From NCBI RefSeq assembly GCF_006717145.1, contig NZ_VFQF01000001.1, forward strand, positions 868,001-932,000: 64,000 bases of DNA, in the 5' to 3' direction. Each line of letters opens with the position of its first letter. Position 1 is the first letter of the stretch. The notes below the pieces were generated by a model. That model was given only the letters and a program-made list of their open reading frames with translations. It searched no databases and was not told the DNA's origin. Shown here in pieces: positions 8,130 to 16,829 of the stretch. Source of the DNA: Humibacillus xanthopallidus. Lineage in GTDB: Bacteria; Actinomycetota; Actinomycetes; Actinomycetales; Dermatophilaceae. The position numbers and the translations under genes were made by a program.

Positions 8130-9916
8130 CAGCGACTCCCGACGGCTTCGTGCCCCGGACGTATCCCGAGATCGTCCGTGACGCCCTGACGACCCTGACC
8201 GGCGGAACCGTGCGTGAGACCGCAGTGGTCCCTCTTGGCGACGTCATCGTCCTCGCGCACCTCGCGGACCGGCCGATCCGGCGGGTCAGCCACCTGCAGG
8301 GCGAGATCGAGCTCCAACGGCCGGTTCGTGACGCCAACGGCGACGTCGTGCTCGACACCAACGGCGCCCCTGAGATGGAGACCGTCGGGGTGCCGTACCG
8401 CTTCACCGATGCGGACTTCGAGCTCGTGGCCACCGGTGCCGCGGGCGACGAGCACGATGCGATCCGGTTCCGGCCGACCGGACGCAAGCCGCCCGCCGGG
8501 TCGACGGTGACCGTGAACTACTACCCGACGCAGACGCGACCGACGCCGATCACCGATCTGAACGTCGGCTCGGTCGCGCGCACCATGCTCGAGTCCGTCG
8601 CCCGAGAAATCGCACTCGTCGAGCTGCTAATGGAGAACGTCTACCGCTCCGCCTTCATCGACACCGCGGAGGGATCGAACCTCGACAAGGTCGTAGCGCT
8701 CGTTGGGGTGAAGCGGCGTCCGGCCGGTGTGGCCACGACTCGGGTTCGCTTCACGCGCGCCCCCGGATCGACGGGGCAGATAACCGTGCCGACCGCGGCC
8801 GTCGTCGCCGACGCGGACGGCAACCGCTACGCGACCGTCGCACCACTCGTCCTCGAGCCGGGCGAGCCGTCGCGCGAGGTGCTGGCCGCAGGGATCTCCA
8901 AATCGACGCCTGCGGTCGCGGCGAACGCGATCGACCGCCTCGAAGTGCTGATCGCAGGCATCGCGAGCGCCACCAACGAGGCACCCGCGGCGGTTGCGGC
9001 GTCCGCGGAGCCAGATGACGAGCTACGCCGTCGAGCGCGCGGTGCCCTAGCCGTCGCGGCACGCGGCACGGTGCACGCGCTCAAGTTCGGTCTGCTGTCG
9101 ATCCCCGGGGTCAAGGACGTCGCCATCACCGAGTTCCCGAACGGGGTGCCCGGCGAGATCCAGGTCGACGTCGCCTACGAGCGGCAGGGGGATGCCGACC
9201 TCGAGGCCGACGTGGTGAGTCGAATCGAGGAGCTGCGCCCCGCTGGCGTCCGCGTCATCACGGCCGCTGCGAGGATGGCGGACGTGAGGGTCCGGGTGTC
9301 GCTCACCCTCACCGGTGACGGCGTCACCTCGACGGAGCTCGCGAGCCTCCAGGAGGACCTCGAGCTGCGGGTCGTCGACCACATCCGCTCCCTGCCTCCG
9401 GGCGGCACACTGCGGCAGGCGCAGGTGACGCTGGTCGCTCTTTCCGACGCCCGGGTCGTCGACGCCTCGTTCGAGTTCGAGCTCGGCGGTCCTCCGTCCG
9501 CGACCGTCACGGCACCCACCGGTACTGTGCTGCAACCGGTCCGGCCCTTCAGCTTCACGGCGACGACCGAGACGGGGGTGGCTGGCCTGGGAGCGACGAT
9601 CCAGCTCGACGCTCTGATCCCGATCCACCTCGTGGCGGGGGTCACGCTCGCCGAGGCCACCGCTGCTATCGACGCGGCCGCCGCCTCGTATGCCGCCGGG
9701 CTGACTGGCGGGGGGAGCGTGACCGTCGATGGCCTGATCGCCACGCTGCGCGACGACTCCCGGTTCGCGATCGTCCGTGCCGACGTGTCCGTCACCACCG
9801 AGTCGGTGGACCGGTTCATGCAGCTCGCCGACGGGATAGGCGCACAGGCAGTGGGTCCCGGCGACCGGCTGGTCGTAGGCGAGATCAGCGTCGACGTCCG
9901 CGAGGGAGGGGTCTGA
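8126..9916 (+). CDS. Baseplate J-like wedge protein
   Basis: The start is a TTG at 8126 overlapping the gp25 stop; the longer frame upstream to 7955 is a shadow of gp25. The 596-aa product is a baseplate J/gp6-like wedge protein. Features include NVGSVARTMLESVAREIALVELL, followed by VYRSAFIDTAEGSNLDKVVALVGVKRRPA, the conserved J-family segment, an intervening beta domain, then DDELRRRARGALAVAARGT and a C-terminal region of paired alpha/beta modules. Six copies of J with gpI-like partners form the wedge ring around the hub. It overlaps the next gene by TGATG. Confidence 0.85.
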   Translation: MTATPDGFVPRTYPEIVRDALTTLTGGTVRETAVVPLGDVIVLAHLADRPIRRVSHLQGEIELQRPVRDANGDVVLDTNGAPEMETVGVPYRFTDADFELVATGAAGDEHDAIRFRPTGRKPPAGSTVTVNYYPTQTRPTPITDLNVGSVARTMLESVAREIALVELLMENVYRSAFIDTAEGSNLDKVVALVGVKRRPAGVATTRVRFTRAPGSTGQITVPTAAVVADADGNRYATVAPLVLEPGEPSREVLAAGISKSTPAVAANAIDRLEVLIAGIASATNEAPAAVAASAEPDDELRRRARGALAVAARGTVHALKFGLLSIPGVKDVAITEFPNGVPGEIQVDVAYERQGDADLEADVVSRIEELRPAGVRVITAAARMADVRVRVSLTLTGDGVTSTELASLQEDLELRVVDHIRSLPPGGTLRQAQVTLVALSDARVVDASFEFELGGPPSATVTAPTGTVLQPVRPFSFTATTETGVAGLGATIQLDALIPIHLVAGVTLAEATAAIDAAAASYAAGLTGGGSVTVDGLIATLRDDSRFAIVRADVSVTTESVDRFMQLADGIGAQAVGPGDRLVVGEISVDVREGGV

Positions 9917-11196
9917 TGACACGCGCCACCGCCCTTGCGTCGCATCTTCCGCCGCTCTATCGCGAGGGTGAGCTCGTCGACGCGTTTAACCAGGTGTGGG
10001 GCGTCCACCTTGACGGCCTGGACGAGGTGTCGCTGCTGGTCCAGCGTGCGCACTGGATCGACGTCACACGTGACTTCGACGAGGCGGCAGCGATCGCCGC
10101 GCTGCTCGACATCCCTGCCGAGGAGTTCCACAACGACATCGACGAGTTCCGCGCCTGGGTCCATGCGATCACCGGCGCCCGCCTCCAGGCCGGAAGCGTT
10201 ACCCGCGAGGCACTGCGCATCTTCGTCGACACCTACACGCAGGGTTTCCAGCGTGCCAACGCCATCGACATGGTCCCGGGAGTCGCTAGCTGGCAGACGA
10301 CCGAAGACGCCACCGGCGCCGCCCTTGTCGAGAACCCGCACCGCTTCCGTTCCGCCCGGCTGCCGGCCGTCGGCGGCTGGGAGCCCCTCGCGCGGCTGAG
10401 CGTCACGAACGCCGGCATCGACCCGGTGCCATGGGCAGTCGTGCTCACAGGGCAGGCAGGGGGATCGGAGTATGCGCCCTTCATCGCCAACCGCGCGACG
10501 GGACAGGCCCTCGCGTTCCGCGGGGAGGTGCGCGTGGGTCAGCGACTCACGATCGCGCCCGACGCCGCGGATCCGACCCGCCTGCGGGCCTCGGTCGACG
10601 GCACCGATATGAGCCACCTGCTCGACACGTATGCCGCACTCGTGCCGGGCCCGCACGGACCGGGCACGAAGGCTGAGGTCAATGCCACCCAGAACCTCGC
10701 GCTGGGTGTGAACGAGTTGTGGTTCCTGCCGCTCGCGCATTACCAGACCCCCGGTCTCGGTCGATTCCTACTGGCGCTCGCCGATGACGCGCTGCGCACC
10801 GGCCGGTTCGACGAGACCCTCTACGACCACTCGATCTTCGCCCAGCATCCACAGATCTCGGCCTCGGTGGCCTGGGTCGAACACGAGCCGGCGAGCTTCG
10901 AGATCCGCCTTCCGGCGCAGGTCATGAGGACTGCGTCGGGGGGCACCGAGGTGGGCGTGAGCACCCGAGAACGGCTCGAGATGGCGCTCGACGCAGCGGT
11001 GGACCGGATCGCGGGCGTGGGCATCGCGACCGACGTGGTGCTCAGCCGCTACGGCGAGCGCCAACCCGGCGACGACCGACTCGTAGCGATCCTCCCGAGA
11101 ACCGTCCGGGAGGTCGGGCCCACCGGAGGCGACCTCCTTCGGGACTCCGGTGCACTGTTCGACGTCACCGGCTTCGACGAATCGGTGCTGCGATGA
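9916..11196 (+). CDS. Baseplate wedge / tail protein, gpI-like
   Basis: A 426-aa protein starting at an ATG overlapping the J stop. Residues 1-110 read like gpI/gp7-type tail proteins (ASHLPPLYREGELVDAFNQVW, then helices with FHNDIDEFRAWVHAITGARLQAGSVTREALRIFVDTYT). The middle is a beta domain that could be an inserted decoration domain. In P2-like baseplates gpI pairs with gpJ to form the wedge, and gene order here agrees. The C-terminal third contains helices and a GVGIATDVVLSRYGE-type strand. Family assignment is by N-terminal pattern and location. Confidence 0.65.
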   Translation: MTRATALASHLPPLYREGELVDAFNQVWGVHLDGLDEVSLLVQRAHWIDVTRDFDEAAAIAALLDIPAEEFHNDIDEFRAWVHAITGARLQAGSVTREALRIFVDTYTQGFQRANAIDMVPGVASWQTTEDATGAALVENPHRFRSARLPAVGGWEPLARLSVTNAGIDPVPWAVVLTGQAGGSEYAPFIANRATGQALAFRGEVRVGQRLTIAPDAADPTRLRASVDGTDMSHLLDTYAALVPGPHGPGTKAEVNATQNLALGVNELWFLPLAHYQTPGLGRFLLALADDALRTGRFDETLYDHSIFAQHPQISASVAWVEHEPASFEIRLPAQVMRTASGGTEVGVSTRERLEMALDAAVDRIAGVGIATDVVLSRYGERQPGDDRLVAILPRTVREVGPTGGDLLRDSGALFDVTGFDESVLR

Positions 11197-11247
11197 GAGG
11201 ACGTCAGGCGTGATTACCAGAACGCACAGCACGACGAGGGGCACGAA

Positions 11248-11748
11248 ATGACAGCAACCCTTCACCTCCAGGTGACGGCGGGCGACGGAACCGTCGTCGA
11301 CGAGCGCTGCGCCCACAACACCGTGATGGCGAGCGGTGCCCGGCTCATCGCGGACCTGTTCGCTGGCACGGGCTCGCCGATCACCCACATGGGTGTGGGC
11401 ACGAGCGACGCCGCCCCCGACGACGTCAACGTGGCCGCGCTCAGCAACGCCGCCGACGGCGACGCCGCTCCGCTGGACGGTGCCACGCTCGGCGCGATCC
11501 CTCCTGCGGCTTTCGTGGCCACGATCGTCCCGGAGCGCCGCGTGGTGCAGGTCAGGGTGCGCGGGACGCTGCCGGCCGACGCGGCGATCGGACGCATCCG
11601 CGAAGCCGGCCTCGTCTCCCAGAGCGACTCGGGAAGCGTCCTCTACAACCGTGTGGTGTTCCCGCCCGTCGACAAGCGCGACGACCACGAGCTCACGCTG
11701 TTCTGGGAGATCGAGTTCCCGTTCGGCGACCTTCAATGGCTCAGCTGA
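11248..11748 (+). CDS. Tail fibre / baseplate accessory protein
   Basis: A 166-aa protein with the common virion-accessory pattern: an N-terminal strand pair, then AHNTVMASGARLIADLFAGTGSPITHMGVGT, alternating beta segments and a final WEIEF. This fold (NxxxxxGxxxIAxLL...ITHxxxG) recurs at the N-terminus of phage fibre or structural proteins. RBS GAGGGGC precedes the ATG. It begins a run of three fibre-like genes after the baseplate core. Role inferred: attachment of fibres to the wedge. No catalytic motif is visible. Confidence 0.55.
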   Translation: MTATLHLQVTAGDGTVVDERCAHNTVMASGARLIADLFAGTGSPITHMGVGTSDAAPDDVNVAALSNAADGDAAPLDGATLGAIPPAAFVATIVPERRVVQVRVRGTLPADAAIGRIREAGLVSQSDSGSVLYNRVVFPPVDKRDDHELTLFWEIEFPFGDLQWLS

Positions 11749-11758
11749 AAGGAATCCC

Positions 11759-12715
11759 ATGATGGCCAAGGCTTCGTTCGACATCCGGCTCGAGGGCTAC
11801 GCGCCCGCAAACCGAGACGCCGTGGTCGAGCTCGTCAACCAGGCGACGGGCCAGCAGGTGACGCGCAAGCCCTTCCTCGACGGGTCGCTGCTCGTGCGCG
11901 ATCTCGACCCCGGCAGCTGGGAGATGACCGTCCGCCACCCCAACCTCATCAACGCGATCGACCGTCGTGTGATTCGGCTGTTCCCGCAGCCGCTGCCGAC
12001 GCGGGTACCGGTAATCGTGCCCCCGGACCTGTTCCGCGACACCCCGATCCGTGACATCCCCGACGCCGACCTGGCGCCGGTGCAGCAGACGGCGGCCGCC
12101 GCCGCGGCGAACGTCGCTCCGCTCGCTGGCAAGGCACCCGGCGAGGTGATCCGCGCGGAAGACTGGAACGTGCTGGCCGCTGCCGTGGCCGACCTCGCCC
12201 GGACGATCGGTGAGCTGACCCAGATCGTCTCACCGCGAGGTCACGATCACCCGGAGATCGCCGAGAAGATCGACGAGGTCCAGGGCAACATCCGCCGGTT
12301 TACCGACTCGTTCGGACGCAGCCTCCTCGAGCTGCGTCGCGAGATCGAGAGCCAGAACCTGCGCGCCAAGATCACCGACGTGCTCGACCGCGGCGGCGCG
12401 GCACCCGAGATCCGCGACCGCTTGCTCAGCCGGGTCGCTCAGCTCGAGGCCTCCACGCTCACGCCGACCCCGACGTGGACGAACACCATCGCCAACCATG
12501 GCAACGCGATGATCCGCGAGGTGCTCGACCTGGCCAACGCGCAGACCACCGGCGCTGACGACTTCCTCGCCACCCCAGAGGTGGCCACCACGATGACGAT
12601 CCTTCAGAACTTCGCCGGAGCCGGCGGCCAGACGCAACCCGAGCAAGAGCTCCAGCTCTACCGCAGGGGCGCTGCGGTGGCTGGTCCGGCATTCTTCGGC
12701 GTGGTGCGGACCTAG
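11759..12715 (+). CDS. Fibre-like protein with DWN/H-x-HP module
   Basis: ATG at 11759 follows AAAGGAA; the frame is open further upstream but overlaps the previous gene. Residues 1-95 of 318 are a beta domain (ASFDIRLEGYAPANRDAVVELVNQATG) resembling an Ig-like or carboxypeptidase-regulatory-like fold. Residues ~125-165 contain GEVIRAEDWNVLAAAVADLA and then RGHDHPEIA. The rest is coiled coil (IDEVQGNIRRFTDSFGRSLLELRREIES) and helical. The DWN/H-x-HP module recurs in the next gene, so the two are likely related fibre components that trimerise through the coiled coil. Confidence 0.55.
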   Translation: MMAKASFDIRLEGYAPANRDAVVELVNQATGQQVTRKPFLDGSLLVRDLDPGSWEMTVRHPNLINAIDRRVIRLFPQPLPTRVPVIVPPDLFRDTPIRDIPDADLAPVQQTAAAAAANVAPLAGKAPGEVIRAEDWNVLAAAVADLARTIGELTQIVSPRGHDHPEIAEKIDEVQGNIRRFTDSFGRSLLELRREIESQNLRAKITDVLDRGGAAPEIRDRLLSRVAQLEASTLTPTPTWTNTIANHGNAMIREVLDLANAQTTGADDFLATPEVATTMTILQNFAGAGGQTQPEQELQLYRRGAAVAGPAFFGVVRT

Positions 12716-12722
12716 GGGGAGC

Positions 12723-14438
12723 ATGATGCCAACAGCTGCGGAGATCGAACGTCTCGATGCCCTCATCGGCCGGCTCGTGCCGTTGTCCAGCAAGCAGCGC
12801 GGCGAGCTGATCGCCGCCGACGACTGGAACCTGCTCGTCGGCGCCCTGATCGAAGTCGGCCGGGCCGCGTTGGGCGCACGAGGTGCTGACGAGGCCGTGC
12901 CCCCACACGAGCACCCGGACCAGGTGGGCATCGGCTGGCTCGACCCGCGTGTGCGGCAGCTCGTGACCGGGGGAGGCGTCAAGGACCCAGCGGTCGAGAC
13001 CGAGTTCCTCAAGATCCGCCGCGACATCACCACGCTGACGACACGGGTGGACCGCGTCGGCACGGACGTCGACCAGTCACGGGTCCGCATCGACGAGGTG
13101 GCCACCAACGACCTCGTGCGAGAGTCGCTGCTCAACACGCTCAACCGCAAGGTGCTCGGTGCCGCGGACGACCGGGGCGACATCGCCGACCTGCGCGGCA
13201 CGCTGCGCACGCTTCGGACAGAGGTCGGTCGGGCGGTCGAGGTCGGCGCGCGGCTCGAGCGCGACGGCGAGCCCATCGATGTCCCGGGCATGGTGGACCG
13301 CCTCGTTGCCGTCGAGGTGCTGCGCGACCGGCTGACGCGGCCGGACGGTGAGCTGCTCGACGCCTCTGCGCTGGAGATCAGGCTCGGCAAGCTGCAGAGC
13401 GGGCTGGTGACGCAGGACGAGCTGACGAACGCGATAGACGACGTCCGTCACGACCTACCCACCGGCGGCATCGAGACGGCGCCGATCCTCGACGCGGCGC
13501 GGCTCGCCGGCAGGGAGTCGGCCGCCGATGCGGTCGATACGCTCGGCTCCGGTCTGCGGTCCGAGCTGAGTTCCCGCTTCGCCAACCTCGGCCCGGTCGT
13601 CGCGACCGCCGTCGCCGAGGCCACCCAGTCATTGCGCGCCGACGTGCTGGCCGCCGCCCGCTCCGACCTGGACAGCGCGCTCAGCGCGGTCGACGCATCG
13701 ATCCGGGCGGACGTCACGGGGCTCGTCGAGGAACGCATCTCCAGGACGGGGTCGGTCATCGACCAGCGGCTCGCCGGGCTCCCCGCCCTGATCGACGCGC
13801 AGGTCACCAAGCAGGTCGAGGGAAGGCTGGCGTCCTCACTGGCCTCTGTGACGGGCTGGCTCGACCGGCTCCAGCGTGACGTCGCCGTGCTCTCCGAGCA
13901 GACTAAGGCGAACCGCGACGCCATCTCGGGCGTCGACCTGCGGCTGGAGACCGCCCGGCGCACGGACTCCGCGGAACGCGCCAGGACCCGCTCCGAGCTG
14001 CTCGAGCGGATCGCGGGCGTGGAGGCGCAAATCCCCACGCGCGTCGCGACGGCCGTCGACGATGCGCGAGCCTCCCTCCGCACCGAGATCGACTCGTCCG
14101 TCGCCGCATCACGGCGTGACCTCGAGACGAGGCTCACGCAGGTTGCGCGTGACGCGGCCGCCACTGAGGTACGAGTCCTGTCTACCGGCATTCGCACCGA
14201 CTTGACGACGCTGGTCCGACGCGAGGTCGACGTGAACCTCACGACGGCCCGTGGTGACATGTCCACCGAGATCGCGGGCATCAACCAGCGCGTCGCCGGA
14301 ATGGTCAGTAACGAGGTCGCGAAGGCGACGGCCGAGATCCCGCGGCTCGTCACCAACGAGATCGACACCTTCCGCCCGGAGATCAACCGCATCGTCGACA
14401 CCCGGCTGACCGCCGTCAACCGCGGACGCCCGCAGTAG
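12723..14438 (+). CDS. Long coiled-coil fibre-like protein with DWN/H-x-HP module
   Basis: A 571-aa protein beginning with two ATGs after GGGGGAG. Near residues 25-65 it has GELIAADDWNLLVGALIEVG and PHEHPDQVG, matching the module in the preceding gene. From ~90 to the end it is almost entirely helical with heptad-like repeats (TRVDRVGTDVDQSRVRIDEVA, RSELLERIAGVEAQIPTRVATAVDDARASL) and closely spaced Asp/Glu/Arg. This looks like a long rod: fibre, whisker or ruler. No receptor-binding head is evident at the C-terminus. A tape-measure role is possible but its position after the wedge genes fits a fibre better. Confidence 0.55.
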   Translation: MMPTAAEIERLDALIGRLVPLSSKQRGELIAADDWNLLVGALIEVGRAALGARGADEAVPPHEHPDQVGIGWLDPRVRQLVTGGGVKDPAVETEFLKIRRDITTLTTRVDRVGTDVDQSRVRIDEVATNDLVRESLLNTLNRKVLGAADDRGDIADLRGTLRTLRTEVGRAVEVGARLERDGEPIDVPGMVDRLVAVEVLRDRLTRPDGELLDASALEIRLGKLQSGLVTQDELTNAIDDVRHDLPTGGIETAPILDAARLAGRESAADAVDTLGSGLRSELSSRFANLGPVVATAVAEATQSLRADVLAAARSDLDSALSAVDASIRADVTGLVEERISRTGSVIDQRLAGLPALIDAQVTKQVEGRLASSLASVTGWLDRLQRDVAVLSEQTKANRDAISGVDLRLETARRTDSAERARTRSELLERIAGVEAQIPTRVATAVDDARASLRTEIDSSVAASRRDLETRLTQVARDAAATEVRVLSTGIRTDLTTLVRREVDVNLTTARGDMSTEIAGINQRVAGMVSNEVAKATAEIPRLVTNEIDTFRPEINRIVDTRLTAVNRGRPQ

Positions 14439-14445
14439 GAGCGCA

Positions 14446-15327
14446 ATGCTCACCGAGTTCGAGACCCGACTTGCCGACGTGCTGGGCTCCCGGCTGCCGG
14501 CCCCCTTCGGTGGGCGTGTGCGCCGACGCGCCGAGACGGCACCGAACGGGACCGGACCGGTGGTGCGGGTGGGCGTCGACGCGATCGAACCGCTCGACCC
14601 CGACCTCGGTTCCGTACGCCCCGAGGTGGTCGGCGGCTCGAGCGACCACCGGCGCATCGTGCGGCTCGGGGTGACGCTGGGGATCCTCGTCGAGCCCGAG
14701 GACGCCGGTGACCGCCTGCAGGAGCTGGCCGGCATCGACGCGCTCGTCCACGGGCTGCAGGACCCGGGCATGCGCACCGCGTCGCTTCTGGTGCAACCTG
14801 GCGACCAGGGCTTCCTCGTCGACTTCCTCGACATTATGCCCAGCGACCTGAGCGCCCGGAGCGCGCTACTGCTCCGCACGGAGGGCTGGTTCTGGCCGGT
14901 AGGCGTGGCGGGGCACACGGGCCGCCCCATCCAGCGTGCGTTGGTTCGCGAGTTCAGGTTGCCGATGCAGCTGTCGATTGCCGGGCCGATCCGGGCGGGG
15001 GGCGCGGACGTCGACCTCGACGTCACGTTCGGCGCAACGGGGGTGCTCGAGGTGACCCGTGGCCAGACGACGACATCACCCTTCGGCCTGCTCGCACTCC
15101 GGCTGTTCGACGACGGTGGAGGTCCCGGTGCCGGCACGCTCTCGGGCGGCCAGAGCGGACCCCAGGGATCGCGGCTCGTGACAGTGACCGAGGGGACTGC
15201 TTCGGTGACCTATGGGCCACCTGGCACGGCTGCGAGTGACCATCTCGTCGTGGCGGCATACGCCACCGACGGCAACGAGCGGGTCGGGATGGAGCTCGCC
15301 CGCTTCGACTTGGTGGTCTCCCGATGA
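14446..15327 (+). CDS. Pvc16/DUF4255-like cap protein candidate
   Basis: A 293-aa protein with AGGAG five bases before the ATG. The N-terminus (LTEFETRLADVLGSRLPAPF) and the alpha/beta layout with RIVRLGVTLGILVEPED resemble Pvc16-type (DUF4255) tail terminator proteins, which cap the distal end of CIS tubes and sheaths. The likeness is weak. The C-terminal ~130 residues are a beta-rich Ig-like domain. If it is not the cap, none is apparent in this operon. Its stop overlaps the next ATG. Confidence 0.4.
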   Translation: MLTEFETRLADVLGSRLPAPFGGRVRRRAETAPNGTGPVVRVGVDAIEPLDPDLGSVRPEVVGGSSDHRRIVRLGVTLGILVEPEDAGDRLQELAGIDALVHGLQDPGMRTASLLVQPGDQGFLVDFLDIMPSDLSARSALLLRTEGWFWPVGVAGHTGRPIQRALVREFRLPMQLSIAGPIRAGGADVDLDVTFGATGVLEVTRGQTTTSPFGLLALRLFDDGGGPGAGTLSGGQSGPQGSRLVTVTEGTASVTYGPPGTAASDHLVVAAYATDGNERVGMELARFDLVVSR

Positions 15328-16829
15328 GCCCCCCATCCGTACACGTCGGCGTGGCGCAAGCTCCACGCGGCGCCGGGGGCGTCGCGATAGGGGGCGTTGC
15401 GGTCGTCAGGCCGGACCCGGTTGACGTGACCCCACAGGGCTACCGGCTCTCGGAGACGTGGCGGGCTGTAGCAGGCGCAACCGGCGCTCGAGTGGACTCC
15501 TCACTCCTCACGATCGACCCGGTGACCTCCGCTCCGAACCGCTCGCTCGGCGTGGTTGCGAGCGGCAAGGACCGGGTCGTTGAGATCGACATCGTCTCGC
15601 CCGTGCCCGGCGCGCTGCTCGGGGGCATCTCCATCCCGGGCCTCGTCCGCATCGAGGGTGAGCGCGAGCAGGCGGTGCGTTCGGACGCCGACCTCGGCGA
15701 CTGCCACCTGATCCTGTCGCCGGTCACGGGCGGCACGGTTCAGGCCCCGGTGGCCGCCGCGCCGCAGCTTCCACGCCAAAATGAGGTGCCGCCGCAACTG
15801 CCGGGCGCGTCACTGACCGGGTCCATGTTCGGGCTTCCGGGCGTGGCCGGGTCGCGGTTCAAGGTCAAGCTCGTCAAGAAGCACAGTCCCGCAGAGTTCG
15901 AACCCCAGACCTTCTCGCACGGCGACGTGACCCTGTATGCCGCACCCATGCCCGTCGGCCTGCACGTCGACGACCCCGGCGGTGCGCAGCTGTTTGCGCT
16001 CGCGGGCCCGATCCGTGAAACGGCACGGGTCGATGTCACGGCGGCCCTCAACCGGCACCTCGGCGCGACGGGGGTGCACGGAACTTCGATCGCAGCAGTC
16101 ATCACGGTTCGAAGCGACGTGGTGGGCAGGGCCTCGATCCTGTGGACGACCACCGGCGGGGTCATCGAGCGCGCCCTGAAGGGACGGCTCAGCGCGGAGT
16201 CCGTCGGCTCGCCGACCGAGATCGTTGTGCCGCCGCCCCATCCGGGACGCGAGCCGATCCGAACGCTCGCCGACGTCACGGTGTCCCATCACGGGATGGC
16301 GATCCACCCTGTCTCCGACCAGGTCCCGAAAGCTGATGCGGGACTGGGTGGCGTAACCGTCCGCGACCGCGCGGTCGTGCGAGCGCTCCCACCCGAGGCC
16401 CTCCGTGACCAGGTGCTCCGCAAGGTCTGCGTGATCGGCTGGCCGCGCGGATCGACCGACCTCACCCTCGAGCTGCTGGGCGTCTCGGCGTCCGTCGAGG
16501 GGCTCGCACCGCCGGTCGACCGCGACCCGCCGCTCCAGGTCTGGTTCGACCTCGGCGAGGTGGCCGTGTCGGCACCGGTCGAGATCAGGCTCTTTGCGAC
16601 GCGGGGCGGGTTCCACTGGATCGCCGATCCGCAGCCGCTCATGCGGCTCGCGATCGCCTCCGGACCGGAGGGCGAGCGGGTCAGCGTGGGCGGCCGGACT
16701 ATCGACCTCACCGGGGCCGAGACCGTCTCCACCGCAGTGGCCCTGGCCGGCACGGACCGCTGGGCGGTGACCACGGACCAGTTCTGCACCGTCTCGATCG
16801 CCAACGCGGTCATGGAGTTCGAACCATGA
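15324..16829 (+). CDS. Unknown beta-rich tail operon protein
   Basis: I do not recognise this 501-aa protein. It is mostly beta strands with many Pro and Gly turns, no signal peptide and no long hydrophobic stretch. Residues ~135-175 form a Pro/Gln-rich linker (VAAAPQLPRQNEVPPQLPGA). It shares ATGA overlaps with both neighbours and is therefore almost certainly co-translated with the particle genes. Two or more Ig-like or jelly-roll domains are plausible, as for a baseplate decoration or plug protein. Confidence 0.5.
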   Translation: MSPPSVHVGVAQAPRGAGGVAIGGVAVVRPDPVDVTPQGYRLSETWRAVAGATGARVDSSLLTIDPVTSAPNRSLGVVASGKDRVVEIDIVSPVPGALLGGISIPGLVRIEGEREQAVRSDADLGDCHLILSPVTGGTVQAPVAAAPQLPRQNEVPPQLPGASLTGSMFGLPGVAGSRFKVKLVKKHSPAEFEPQTFSHGDVTLYAAPMPVGLHVDDPGGAQLFALAGPIRETARVDVTAALNRHLGATGVHGTSIAAVITVRSDVVGRASILWTTTGGVIERALKGRLSAESVGSPTEIVVPPPHPGREPIRTLADVTVSHHGMAIHPVSDQVPKADAGLGGVTVRDRAVVRALPPEALRDQVLRKVCVIGWPRGSTDLTLELLGVSASVEGLAPPVDRDPPLQVWFDLGEVAVSAPVEIRLFATRGGFHWIADPQPLMRLAIASGPEGERVSVGGRTIDLTGAETVSTAVALAGTDRWAVTTDQFCTVSIANAVMEFEP

